Below are positions 51,078 through 63,909 of a stretch of 64,000 bases of DNA, piece by piece; position 1 is the stretch's first letter; each line of letters opens with the position of its first letter. The notes under the pieces were generated by a model. The model did no database searches. It was not told the DNA's origin and saw only the letters and a program-made list of their open reading frames with translations. The translations under genes and the position numbers were made by a program. Source of the stretch: Aristolochia californica (taxonomy: Eukaryota > Streptophyta > Magnoliopsida > Piperales > Aristolochiaceae); the NCBI GenBank assembly GCA_029961685.1, contig JARWKL010000008.1, positions 19,377,981 to 19,441,980 of the forward strand. The letters run 5' to 3'.

Positions 51078-53279
51078 GATTGGGAGTCAACACTCAGTTA
51101 AAAATCCCCTACCTCCCCCTTTTCCCGACGATTGCAGAACTTGATATATAAAAAATAAAAAGAGATTACAATCCCTAAAAATTACAGACACTTTTTGGAA
51201 TTATCTCTCTCTTCATTTGTGTATTGTGCATTTCCTTTTAAGATGTGTACTTTTTCTTAAATAAACACTTGAGTTTTCACTTTCCCTTCATCTCGTTAAA
51301 AAAAAAAAGAGAAAAAAGGCAAATAGTTCACAACAAAATGAAAATTTTAGAGTTTATGTATGGAAATAATTTAAAGAAATAAGAAATTTTAGTAAAGAAA
51401 ATTTATTTGCACACCACAAATGAACACAAAAGTTTTGTTATCCAAGCTTGTGATATTCCACTAGTTCAACCCTAATAGCTTGGAATTTTATAAGAAAAAA
51501 AGATTTTTCTGCACATGTTTTAAAAAATAAATATGCATGTTAGAAACATGTTAAAGATGCAAATGACCAATGGATCCAAATATTTCAAAGAGAATAACAT
51601 TAAATTCCTAAGTGAATGTGCGGTGGGATATCTACAAGAGTCAAACAAGCCATTATTTTGCCCATTTACAAAAAAACTGACCTAACGATCATAGATAATT
51701 GTAAAATGATTTATCATCCATAATGGGCTATATTTTAATAAGGAATGACTTATGGATTGGGTATCAACACTCAGTTAAAAATCCCTGCCTCCTCCTTTTC
51801 CTCACAATTGCAGAACCTGATGTATAAAAACTAAAAATAGTTTATATTCCCTAAAAATTACAGACACTTTTTGGAATCATCTCTCTCCAGATTTGTGCAT
51901 TGTGCATTTCCATTTTAGATGTATACTTTTTTCTTAAATCAAAACTTGTGTTTTCACTTTCCTTCATCTCGTTAACTAAAAAAGAGAAACAAGGCTAATT
52001 GATCATAACAAAATGAAAATTTTAGAGTTTATGTATGGAAAGAATTTAAAGCAATAACAAATGTAAGTAAAGAAAATTTATTCCCACACCACAAATGAAC
52101 ACAAAAGTTTTGTTATCCAAGCTTGGGAAATTCCACTAGTTCAACCCTAATAGCTCAGAATTTTATAAGAGAGATTTTTCAACACATGTTTTAAAAAATG
52201 GATATGCATGCTCGAAACATGTTAAAGATTCAAATAACCTATGGATCCAAACCTTTTAAAGAGAATAACATTAAATCCCCAAGTGAACGTGCGGTAGGAT
52301 ATTTACACGAATCAAACAAGCCATTATTTTGCCCATTTACAAAAACTGACCTAACGATCATAGTTGATTGTTAAGTGATTGATCATGTGTAAAGGGCTAT
52401 ATTTTTTTAAGGAATGACTTATGGATTGGGAGTCAACACTCAGTTAAAAATCCCCCGCACCCCTCTTTTCCCAACGACTACTAAAAATACTAAAAACCTG
52501 ATATATAAATACTAAAAAGATTTTGGAATCCCTAAAATTTACTGACTTTTTTTTGAATTATCTCTCTATACATTTGTGCATTGTGCATTTCAATTTTAGA
52601 TGTATACTTTTTTCTTAAATCAAAACTTGAGTTCTCACTTTCCCTTCATCTCGTAAACAAAAAAAGAAATAAAAGGAAAAAAAGATCACAAGAAAATGAA
52701 AATATTAGAGTTTATGAATGGAAAGAATTTAAGAACAAAATGCAAGTAAAGAAAATTTATTCACACTCTAACAATGAACACAAAAGTTTTGTTATCAGAG
52801 TTTGGGAAATTCCTCTAGTTCAACCCTAATATCTTGGAATTTTATAAGAAAGCGATTTTTCTACACATGTTTGAAAAACTGGATTTGCATGCTTGAAACA
52901 TGTTAAAGATCCAAATGATGTATGGATCCAAACCTTTTAAAGAGAATGATATTAAATTCTCAAGTGAGCGTGCTGAGGTTGATTTACCCGAGTCAAACAG
53001 CCATTATTTTGCCCATTTACAAAAAGTTGACCTACTGATCATAGATGATTATAACATTATTTATCATGTGTAACGGGCTATATTTTTGTAAGGAATGACT
53101 TATGTATTGGGAGTCAACACTCAGTTAAAAATCCCATGCCTCCCCCTTTTCCCGACGATTGCAAAACCTTATATATAAAAACTAAACAGAGTTTACAATC
53201 CCCAAAAATTAAAGACACGTTTTTGAATTATCTCTCTCTAGATTTGTGCATTGGTCATTTACATTTTAGTTCTATACTT

Positions 53280-53284
53280 TTTTC
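53280..53284. repeat. Target site duplication, left (TTTTC)
   Basis: The five bases before the insertion, TTTTC, equal the five bases after it (53686-53690). An undisturbed monomer reads ATACTTTTTTCTTAAATC here, with the string once. Confidence 0.9.
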
Positions 53285-53685
53285 TGTTACGGTCCCGGAT
53301 CTGGGGTCTACCACGGGTTACGGGTCTTCCAAGCATTACCATAGGGGTAGTAGGAAGACATGGGGAAGACGAAAATGAAGATCAAGCCAAAGGGAAGCTT
53401 GAAAACCCTAGAGCTCATTGAGGAGAACTCTAAGCCTCTTTACGCTAGATTTAACCTAATTCTTAATGCTTCAATGTTTTTTTTTTTCATTACTCTTACC
53501 CCTTAAATAGGGTTCACGCTGTTAGGGTTTAATAAAATATTACAAAAATATCCCTTTGAATAAAATATTCTAAGAATATCCCTATTAATAAATAATTCCC
53601 AAAATACCCCTGTGACCTAAAACTGAAATAAAATAAAGTAAATTAAAGAAAACACTAAAATAATAATGTTATTGCATGCATAACA
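53285..53685. mobile_element. Solo LTR-like insertion, 401 bp
   Basis: A non-satellite segment starts TGTTACGGTCCCGG and ends GCATGCATAACA. The TG...CA ends sit in a 5-bp inverted repeat, TGTTA/TAACA, and the segment is flanked by a perfect 5-bp duplication, TTTTC. Removing 401 + 5 bp brings the host step (53105 to 54188, 1083 bp) to 677 bp, a normal monomer. These are the hallmarks of an LTR; with no internal region or second LTR it is best called a solo LTR. Orientation is uncertain. The minus strand has a TATA-like CCTATTTAAGG and ends GGGACCGTAACA, the more usual plant LTR arrangement. The plus strand has AATAAA at 53531 close to TTAAATAG at 53503. It holds no convincing ORF. A non-autonomous short element is the main alternative. 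Confidence 0.88.
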
Positions 53686-53690
53686 TTTTC
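53686..53690. repeat. Target site duplication, right (TTTTC)
   Basis: TTTTC follows TAACA directly and leads back into TTAAATCAAAACTTGAG of the satellite monomer. Confidence 0.9.
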
Positions 53691-56200
53691 TTAAATCAAA
53701 ACTTGAGTTTTCACTTTCACTTCATCTCGAAAACAAAAAAAGTGATTAAAGGAAAAAATAGATCACAACAAAATGAAAATTTAAGAGTTTATGTATGGAT
53801 TAAATTTTGAAGCAATAAAAAATACAAAGTAAAGAAAATTTTTTCACACACCACAAATGAACACAAAATTTTTGTTATTAGAGTGTGGGAAATTGCACTT
53901 GTTCAACCCTAATAGCTTGGAATTTTATAAGAAAGAGATTTTTCTACTCATGTTTTAAAAAATGGATATGTATGCTTGAAACATGTTAAAGATAAAAATG
54001 ACCTATGGATCCAAACTTTTTAAAGAGAATAACTTTAAATTCTCAAGTGAACGTGGGGTGGGATATTTACCCAAGTCAAACAAGCCATTTTTTTCCCATT
54101 TACAAAAAGTTGACCTAACAATCATATATTATTGTAAAGTGATTTATTATGCATAACGGGAGATATTTTTGTAAGGAATGACTTATGGATTAGGAATCAA
54201 CTCTCAGTTAAAAATCCGCCGCCTCCCCCTTTTCTCAACGATTGTAAAACCTGATATATAGAAACGAAAAAGAGTTTACAATCCCTAAAAATTACAGTCT
54301 CGTTTTGGAATTATCTCTCTCTACATTTGTGCATTGTGTATTTCCTTTTTAGATATATACTTTTTCCTTAAATCAAAACTTGAGTTTTCACTTTCCCTTC
54401 ATCTCGTAAACAACAAAAGAGAATAAAAGGCAAATAAATCACAACGAAACGAAAATTTTAGAGTTTATGTATGGAAAGATTAAAGCAATAACAAATGTTA
54501 GTAAAGAAAATTTATTCACACACTACAAATGAACACAAAAGTTTTGTTATTCAAGTTTGGGAAATTCCACTAGTTCAATCCTAATAGCTTGGAATTTTAT
54601 AAGAAAGAGATTTTTCTACATATGTTTTAAAAAACGATATGCATGCTTATAACATGTTAAAGATGCAAATGACCGATGGATCCAAACCTTTTAAAGAGAA
54701 CAACAATATATTCTCAAGTGAACGTGTGTGGGATTTTTACCCGTGTTAAACAAACCAATATATTGCCCATTTACAAAAAACTGACCTAACAATCATAGAT
54801 GATTGTAAAGTGATTTATCATGCATAACTGGCAATAGTTTTGTAAGGAATGACTTGTGGATTGGGAGTCAATACTCAGTTAAAAATTCCTCGCCTCCCCT
54901 TTTTTCTTGACGATTGCAAAACCTGATATATAAAATCTAAAAAAAGTTTACAATCCCTAAAAATTACAAACACTTTTTGGAATTATCTCTCTCTACATTT
55001 CTGCATTGTGTATTTCCATTTTAGATGTATACTATTTTCTTAAATCAAAGCTTGAGTTTTCACTTTCCCTTCATCCATTAAACCAAACATGAGATAAAAG
55101 GCAAATAGATCACAACAACATGCAAATTTTCGAGTTTATGTATGGAAAGAATTTAAAGCAATAAAAAATGTAAGTAAATAAAATTTATTCACACACACAA
55201 ATGAACACAAATGTTTTGTTATCCAAGTTTGGGAAATTCCACTAGTTCAACCCAAATAACTTGGAATTTTATAAGAAAGAGATTTTTCTACACATGTTTT
55301 AAAAAATGGATATGCATGCTTGAAACATGATAAAGATGCAAATTACCTTTGGATCCAAACCTTTTAAAGAGAATAACCATAAATTCTCAAGTGAACGTGA
55401 GGTGGGATATTTACCCGACTCAAACAAGCCATTATTTTGCCCATTTACAAAAAACTGACCTAACGATCATACATGATTGTAAAGTGATTAATCATGCATA
55501 ACGGGCTAAAGTTTTGTAAGGAATGACATATGGATTGGGAGCCAACACTTTAGTTAAAAATCCCCCACCTCCCCCTTTTCCCTACGATTACAAAACTTGA
55601 TAAAAAACTAAAAAGAGTTAACAATCCCTAAAAATTACAGACACATTTTGGAATTATCTCTCTCTACATTTGTGCATTGTGTATTTCCATTTTAGCTGTA
55701 TATTTTTTTCTTAAATCAAAACTTGAGTTTTCACTATCCCTTCGTAACAAAAAAAGAGATAAAAGGGAAAAATAGATCACAACAAAATGAAATTTTTAGA
55801 TTTTATGTATGGAAAGAATTTAAATAAATAACAAATGTAAGTAAAGTAAATTTATTCACACAACACAAATGAACATAAAAGTTTTGTTATCCTAGTTTGG
55901 AAAATTTCACTAGTTCAACCCTAATAGCTTGGAATTTTATAAGAAAGAGATTTTTCTACACATGTTTTAAAAAATGGATATACATGTTTGAAACATGTTA
56001 AATATGCAAATGACCTATGGATCCATACAATTTAAAGTGAATAACGTTAAATTCTCAAGTGAACGTGCGGTGGGATATTTTCCTGAGTCAAACAAGCCAC
56101 TATTTGTCTCATTTACAATAAGTTGACCTAACGATCATAGATGATTGTAAAGTAATTTATATTTTGTAACGGGCAATATTTTTGTTAGGAATGACTTATG

Positions 56201-56527
56201 GATTTGGAGTTGACACTCAGTTAAAAACCCTGCCTCCCCCTTTTCTCGACGATTGCAAAACCTGATATATATCAAAACTAAAAACAGTTTACTATCCCTA
56301 AAAATTACTAACATTTTTTGGAATTATCTCCATGTACATTTTTTCATTGTGCATTTCCTTTTTATATGTATACTTTTTTCTTAAATCAAAACATAAGTTT
56401 TAACTTTCCCTTTATCTCGTAAACAAAAAATGAGATAAAAAGCAAATTGATCACAACATAATGAAAATTTTAGAGTTTATGTATGGAAAGAAAATAACGC
56501 AATAAAAAATGTAAGGAATGACGTATG
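56201..56527. repeat. Severely truncated monomer, 327 bp, microhomology junction
   Basis: At 56511-56520 AAAAAATGTAAG runs directly into GTAAGGAATGACG. In a normal monomer, GTAAG occurs both in AAATGTAAGTAAAG and in TTTTTGTAAGGAATG about 345 bp later, so the deletion joins two copies of GTAAG. That is a clear microhomology junction. Confidence 0.9.
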
Positions 56528-56789
56528 GATTGGGAGTTAACGCTCAGTTAAAAATCCTTCGCCTCCCCCTTTTCCCGATTATTGTAGAACCTAATATATA
56601 AAAAATAATAAGAGTTTACAATCCCTAAAACTTATAGACACTTTTTGGAATTATCTCTCTCTATATTTTTGCATTGTGCATTTCCGTTTTAGATGCATAC
56701 TTTTTTCTTAAATCAAAACATGAGTTTTCACTTCCTCTTCATCTCGTAAATGAAAAAAGAGATTAAATGCAAATAGATCACAACAAAAA

Positions 56790-56889
56790 GAAAATTTTAG
56801 AGTTTTGTGTATGAAAAGAATTTAAAGCAATAACAAATGGAAAATTTTAGAGTTTTGTGTATGGAAAGAATTTAAAGCAATAACAAATG
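56790..56889. repeat. 50-bp tandem duplication inside a monomer
   Basis: GAAAATTTTAGAGTTTTGTG and following bases occur at 56790-56839 and again at 56840-56889, with only one visible difference (ATGAAAAG versus ATGGAAAG). The host spacing is 725 bp, about 50 above normal. Near identity suggests a recent event. Confidence 0.9.
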
Positions 56890-59800
56890 TAAGTAAAGAA
56901 AATTTATTCACTCACCACAAATGTACACAAAATATTTTTTTTCCAAGTTTTGGAAATTCCACTAGTTCAACCCTAATAGCTCAGAATTTTATAAGAAAGA
57001 TATTTTTCTACACATGTTTCAAAAAATGGATTTGCAAGCTTGAAACATGTTAAGGATGCAAATGACCTATGGATCCAAAGCTTTTAAAGGGAATAACATT
57101 AAATTCCCAAGCGAACGTGCATTGGGATATTTACCCGAGTCAAACAAACTATTATTTTCCCCATTTAAAAAAATTTTACCTAACGATCATAGATTATTGT
57201 TAAGTGATTTATCATGTGTAACAGACTATATTTTTTTAAGAAATGACTTTTGAATTGGGAGTCAACACTCAGTTAAAAATTCCCCGCCTCCCCTTTTCTC
57301 AACGATTGCAGAACCTGATATGTAAAAACTAAAAAGAGTTTACAATCCCTAAAAATTACAGACACTATTTGGAATTATATCTCTCTACATTTGTGCATTG
57401 TGCATTTACATTTTAGATGTTTAAATCAAAACTTGAGTTTTCACTTCCCCATCATCTTGTAAACAAAAAAAGATATAAAAGGCAAATTAAACACAACAAA
57501 AGGAAAATTTTAGAGTTTATATATGGAAAGAATTTAAAGAAATAAAAAATGTAAGTAAATAAAATTTATTGAAATGCCAGAAATTTACACAAAAGTTTTG
57601 TTAACCAAGTTTTGGAAATTCCACTAGTTCAACCCTAATAGCTCGGAATTTTATAAATAAGAGATTTTTCTTCACTTGTTTTAAAAAATGGATATGCTTG
57701 CTTGAAATATATTAAAGATGCAAATGACCTATGGATCCAAACCTTTTAAAGAGAATAAGATTAAATTCCCAAGTGAACGTGGGGTGGGATATTTACCTGA
57801 GTCAAACAAGCCATTATTTTGCCCATTTACAAAAAACTGACTTAACGATCATAGATGATTGTAAAGTGATTTATGATGCGTAATGGGCTTAATTTTTCTA
57901 AGGAATGACTTTTGGAACACTAAGTTAGAAATCCCCCCCTCCCCTCTCCTTTTCCGGACAATTGCAGAACCTGATATATAAAAACTAAAAATAGTTTACA
58001 ATCTCTTAAAAGTACAGACACTTTTTGGAATTATCTCTCTCTACATTTTTGCATTGTGCATTTACATTTTAGATATAGACTTTTTTCTTAAATAAAAAAT
58101 TGAGTTTTCACTTCCCCATAATAGATCGTAAAAAAAAGAGATAAACGCCAAATAGATCACAACAAAAATGAAAAGTTTAGAGTTTATGTATGGAAAAAAT
58201 TTAAAGCAATCACAAATGTAAGTAAAGAAGATATAATCACACACCAAAAATGTACACAAAATTTTGTTATCCAAGTTTGGGAAATTCCAGTAGTTCAACC
58301 CTAATAGATCGAAATTTTATAAGAAAGATATTTTTCCACACATGTTTTAAAAAATGGTTATGCGTGCTTGAAACATGTTTAAGAAGCAAATGACCTCTGG
58401 ACCCAAACCTTTTAAAGAGAATAACATTAAATTCCTGAGTCAAACAAGCCATTAATTTGCCCATTTAGAAAAAGTTGTCCTAATAATCATAGATGAATGG
58501 AAAGTGATTTATCATGCCTAACGGGCTATATTTTTGTAAGGAATGACTTATGGATTGGGAGTCAACACTCTGTTAAAAATCCCCCAACTCCCCCTTTTCT
58601 CGATGATTGTAGAACCTAATATATAAAATCTAAAACGATTTTTTAATCCCTCAAAATTACAGAAATTTTTTGGAATTTATCTCTCTCTACATTTCTGCAT
58701 TGTGCATTTCCATTTTAGATGTATACTTTTTTCTTAAATATAAACTAGAGTTGTCACTTTCCCTTTCTCGTCAGCAAAAAAAAAGAAAAAAAAAAGGCAA
58801 ATAGATCACAACAAAATAAAAATTTTAGAGTTTATGTATGGTAAGAAAATTTATCCTCACACCACAAATGGACAAAAAAATTTTGTTATCCAATTTTGGG
58901 AAATTCCACTAGTTCAACCCTAATAGCTCAAAATTTAATAAGATAGAGATTTTTCTACCCATGTTTTAAAATATTGATATGCATGCTTGAAACTTGTTAA
59001 AGATGCAAATGACCTTTGGATCAAAACCTTTTAAAGAGAATAACATTAAATACCCATGTGAACGTGCGGTGGGAAATTTACCCGAGTCAAACAAGCCATT
59101 ATTTTGCCCATTTACAAAAAGCTGACCTTACAATCATAGATGATTGTAAAGTGATTTATCATGCATAAAGGGATAAATTTTTGTAAGGAATGACTTATGG
59201 ATTGGGAGTCAACACTCAGTTAGAAATTCTCCGCCTCCACCTTTTCCCGATGATTGTAGAACTTGATATATAAAAATTATAAACACTTTTTGGAATTATC
59301 TCTTTCTACATTTGTGCATTGTGGATTTAAATTTTAGATGTATATTTTTTTCTTAAATCAAGAGTTTTCACTTCCCCATCATCTTGTAAACAAAAAAAGA
59401 GATAAAAGGCAATTAGATCACCAATGAAAATTTTAGAGTTTATGTACAGAAAGAATTTAAAGCAATAAAAAATGTTAGTAAATAAAATTTATTTACACAC
59501 CACAAATGTACACAAAAGTTTTGTTATCCAAGTTTGGGAAATTCCACTAGTTCAACCTTAATAGCGCGGAATTTTATAAAAAAGAGATTTTTCTTCACAT
59601 TTTTTAAAAAATGGATATGCAAGCTTGAAACATGTAAAAGATGGAAATGACCTACGGATCCAAACCTTTTAAAGAGAATAAAATTTAATTCTCAAGTGAA
59701 CATGCGGTGTAATACTTACCTGAGTCCAACAAGCTATTATTTTGCCCTTTTACAAAAAACTGACCTAACGGTCAAAGATAATTGTAAAGTGATTTATCAT

Positions 59801-62800
59801 GCTTAGCGGGCTATATTTTTATAAGGAATGACTTATAGATTGGGAGACAACACTCAGTTAAAAATCCCTCGCCTCCCCCTTTTCCCGACGATTGCAGAAC
59901 CTGATATATAAAAATAAAAAAGAGTTTACAATCCTTAAAAATTAGAGACACTTTTTGGAATAATCTCTCTCTACATTTGTGCATTGTGCTTTTTAATTTT
60001 AAAACTATACTTTTTTCTTAAATCAAAACTAGAGTTTTCACTTCCCCTTCATCTCATAAACAAAAAAAGAGATAAAACCAAAATAGATCACAAAAAATAA
60101 AAATTTTAGAGTTTATATATAGAAATAATTTAAAGAAATAACAAATGTAAGTTAAGAAAATTTATTCACACACCACAAATGAAAATAAAAGTTTTGTTAT
60201 CCAAGTGTTGGGAAATTCCACTAGTTCAACCCTAACAGCACGGAATTTTATAAGAAAGAGATTTTTCTATAAATGATTTAAAAAATGGATGAGCAAGCTT
60301 GAAACATGTTAAAGATTCAAATGACCTATGGATCCAAACCTTTTAAAGAGAATAACATTAAATTCACGAGTGAACGTGCGGTGGGATATTTTCCCGAGTC
60401 AAACAAGCCATTAATTTTTTCATTTACAAAAAGCTGACCTAACGATCATAGGTCACTGTAAAGTGATTTATCATGAGTAACGGGTTATATTTTTGTAAGG
60501 AATGACTTATCGATTGGGAGTCAACACTCGGTTTAAAATCCCCTGCCTCCCCCTTTTCCCGACAATTGCAGAACCTGATAGAGTTACAATCGCTAAAAAT
60601 TACTGACACATTTGGGATTTATCTCTCTCTACATTTGTGCACTGTGCATTTAAATTCTAGATATATTCTTTTTTCTTAAATCAAAACTTGAGTTTTCACT
60701 TCCTCTTCATCTTGTAAACAAAAAAAGAGATAAAAGCCAAATAGATCACAACAAAATGAAAATTTTAGAGTTTATGTATGGAAATAATTTAAAGCAATAA
60801 AAAATGTAAGTAAAGAAAATTTATTCACACACCACAAAGCTACACAAAAGTTTTTTTATCAAAGTTTGGGAAATTCCACAGGTTCAACCTAATAGCTCGG
60901 AATTTTATAAGAAAGAGATTTTTCTACACATGTTTTAAAAAATGGATATGCTTGCTTGAAACATGTTAAAAATGAAAATGACCTATGGATCCATACCTTA
61001 GAAAGAGAATAACATTAAATTCCCAAGTGAACGTGCGGTGGGATATTTACTCGTGTCAAACAAGCCATTATAATGCCCCACTTACAAAAAGCTGACCTAA
61101 CGATCATAGAAGATTGTAAAGTGATTTACCATGTATAACGCGCTATATTTTTCTAAGGAATGACTTATGGATTGTGAGTCAAAACTCAGTTAAAAATCCC
61201 TTGCCTCTCCCTTTTCCTGACGATTATAGAACCTAATATATAAAAACTAAAAAGAGTTTACAATCCCTAAAAATTACAAAAACATTTTTCGAATTATCTC
61301 TCTCTAAATTTGTGCATTGTGCATTTCAATTTTAGTTGTAACATTTTTTCTGAAATCAAAACTTGAGTTTTCACTTTCCCTTCATCTCATAATCAAAAAA
61401 GGAGATAAAAGGCAAATATATCACAACAAAATGAAAATTTTAGAGTTTATGTATGGAAAGAATTTAAAGCAATAACAAATGTAAGTAAAGAAAATTTACT
61501 CACACCCCACAAAAGAACACAAAAGTTTTGTTATCCAAGTTTAGGGAAATTCCACTAGTTCAACCCTAACTGCTCCGAATTTTATAAGAAAGATATTTTT
61601 CTACACATATTTTAAAAAATGGATTTGCATGCTTGAAACATGTTAAAGATTCAAATAACCTATGGATCCAAACCTTTTAAAGAGAATAAAATTAAAGTCC
61701 CAAATGAATGAGCTGTGGGATATTTACTAGAGTCAAACAAGCCCTTATTTTGCCTATTTACAAAAAGTTGACCTAACAATCATAGATGATTTTAAAGAGA
61801 TTTATCATGAGTAACGGGCTATATTTTTTTAAGGAATGACTTATGGATTGGGAGTCAAAAATCAGTTAAAAATCCCCCGTCTCCCCCTTTTCCCGACGTT
61901 TGCAGAACCAGATATATAAAAACTAAAAAGAGTTTACAATCCCTAAAAATTACAGAAAATTTTTGGAAAGATCTCTCTCTACATTTGTGCATTGTGTATT
62001 TCCATTTTAGATGTATACTTTTTTCTTAAATCAAAACTTGAGTTTTCACCTCGTAAAAGAAAAAAAAGATAAAAGGCAAATAGATCACAACAAAATGAAA
62101 TTTTAGAGTTTATGTATGGAAAGAATTTAAAGCAATAACAAATTTAAGTAAAGAAAATTTAATTACATACCACAAATGAACAAAACAGTTTTGTTATCCA
62201 AGTTTAGGAAATTCCTCTACTTCAACCCTAATAACTCGGAATTTTATAAAAAAGAGATTTTTCTACCAATGTTTTAAACAAATCGATATGCAACCTTGAA
62301 ACATGTTAAAGATGCAAATGACCTATGGATCCAAACCTTTTAAAGAGAATAAAATTAAATTCCCAAGTGAACATTTTGTGGGATATTTACTCGAGTCAAA
62401 CAAAGCCATTATTTTGGCAATTTACAAAAAACTGACCTAACGATCATAGATGACTGTAAAGTGATTTATCAAGCGTAACTGGCTATATTTTTGTAAGGAA
62501 TGAATTATGCATTGGGAGTCAACACTCAATTGAAAATTCCCCGCCTCCCCCTTTTCCCTACATTGCAGAACCTGATATATAAAAAATAAAAAGATTTTAC
62601 AATCTCTAAAAATTACAGACACTTTTTGGAATTAACTCTCTCTACATTTTTGCATTGTGCATTTCCATTTTAGATGTGTACTTTTTTCTTAAATCAAAAC
62701 TCGAGTTTTCACTTTCCCTTCATCTCGTAAACAAAAAAAGAGATAAAAGGCAAATAGATCACAACAAAATGAAAATTTCAGAGTTTATGTATGGCAAGAA

Positions 62801-63739
62801 TTTAGAGTAATAAAAAATTTAAGTAAAGAAAATTTATCCACAAACCACAAATGAACACAAAAGTTTTGTTATCCAGGTTTGGGAAATTCCACTAGTTCAC
62901 CCCTATTTGCTCGGAATTTTATAAGAAAGAGATTTTTCTACACATGCTTTTAAAAATGGATATGCATGCTTGAAACATGTTAAAGATGCAAATGACCTAT
63001 GGATCCAAACTATTTAAAGTGAATAACTTTAAATTCCCTAGTGAACGTGTGATGGGATATTTACCTGAGTCAAACAAGCCATTATTTTGCCCATTTACAA
63101 AAAGCTGACCTAACGATCATAGATGTTGTAAAGTGATTTATCATGCATAATGGGCTATATTTTTTAAAGGAATGACTTATGGATTGGGAGTCGACACTCA
63201 ATTAAAAATCCCCCGCCTCCCCCTTTTCTCAACGATTGCAGAACCTGATATAAAAAAACTAAAAATAATTTAGAATACCAAAAAATTACAGACACTTTTT
63301 TGGAATTATCTCTGTATAACGTTGTGCATTTCTATTTTAGATGTATACTTTTTTCTTAAATCAAAACTTGGGTTTTCACTTTCCCGTCATCTTGTAAAAA
63401 AAAAAAAGACATAAAAGGCAAATAGATCACCACTAAATGAAAATTTTAGAGTTTATGTATGGAAAGAATTTAAAGCAATAACAAATGTAAGTAAAGAAAA
63501 TTTATTCACACACCATAAATGAACACAAAAATTTTGTTATCCAAGTTTGGGAAATTCCACTAGTTGAACCCTAATAGCTCAGAATTTTACTAGAAAGAGA
63601 TTTTTCTACTCATTTTTAAAAATGGATATGCATGCTTGAAACACGTTAACGATAGAAATGACCAATGGATCCAAACATTTTAAAGAGAATAACATTAAAT
63701 TCCCAAGTGAACGTGCACTGGGATATTTACCCGAGTAAA

Positions 63740-63840
63740 ACCAGCCATTATCCTGCGTAACGGCCTATATTTTTGTAAGGTATTGATGATTGGAAAATGA
63801 TTTAACATGCGTAGAGGGCTATATTTTTGTAAGGATTGAC
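63740..63840. repeat. Rearranged monomer with repeated GGCTATA segment
   Basis: GCCATTATCC jumps to TGCGTAACGGCCTATATTTT, skipping the usual TTTACAAAAAGCTGACC to TTTATCA stretch. A second, partly overlapping version then follows: TGATGATTGGAAAATG and GCGTAGAGGGCTATATTTTT. A deletion and a short duplication thus combine, leaving length almost normal (664 bp). Confidence 0.78.
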
Positions 63841-63870
63841 TTATGGATTGGGAGTCAACACTCAGTTAAA

Positions 63871-63909
63871 AATCCCTCGCCTCCCCCTTTTCCCGACGAT
63901 TGCAGAACC
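63871..63909. other. C-rich box of the monomer (example copy)
   Basis: This is the only GC-rich stretch in an otherwise very AT-rich unit: AATCCCTCGCCTCCCCC then TTTTCCCGACGATTGCAGAACC. It carries CpG (CCGAC, ACGAT) and a pyrimidine-only run. Drift in other copies is often C to T or G to A (for example CCCAACAATTG, CTCGATGATTG), as expected of methylated cytosines, but I have not counted this. Confidence 0.75.

Larger units (their letters stand above)
42743..53279. repeat. Divergent satellite monomers, right-centre segment
   Basis: Landmarks: 43092, 43761, 44428, 45090, 45764, 46436, 47110, 47783, 48455, 49129, 49769, 50439, 51078, 51755, 52424 and 53105. Spacing is the most regular in the window, mostly 662-681 bp with two shorter steps near 640. 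It contains the telomere-like patch at 43448 and an older, decayed HOR. The final monomer is interrupted by the LTR-like insertion. No gene was seen. Confidence 0.93.

Noticed and set aside
53136..53378. 80-codon frame running from the satellite into the insertion
   Set aside because: The frame crosses the insertion boundary at 53285, so its second half comes from the LTR-like element and its first half from the satellite. It is a chance fusion with no start context or domain.
55240..55270. Single CCCTAA/CCCAAA strings in nearly every monomer as telomere repeats
   Set aside because: A lone CAACCCTAATAG is part of the ordinary monomer and is not tandem. Only 43448-43468 has consecutive heptamers.
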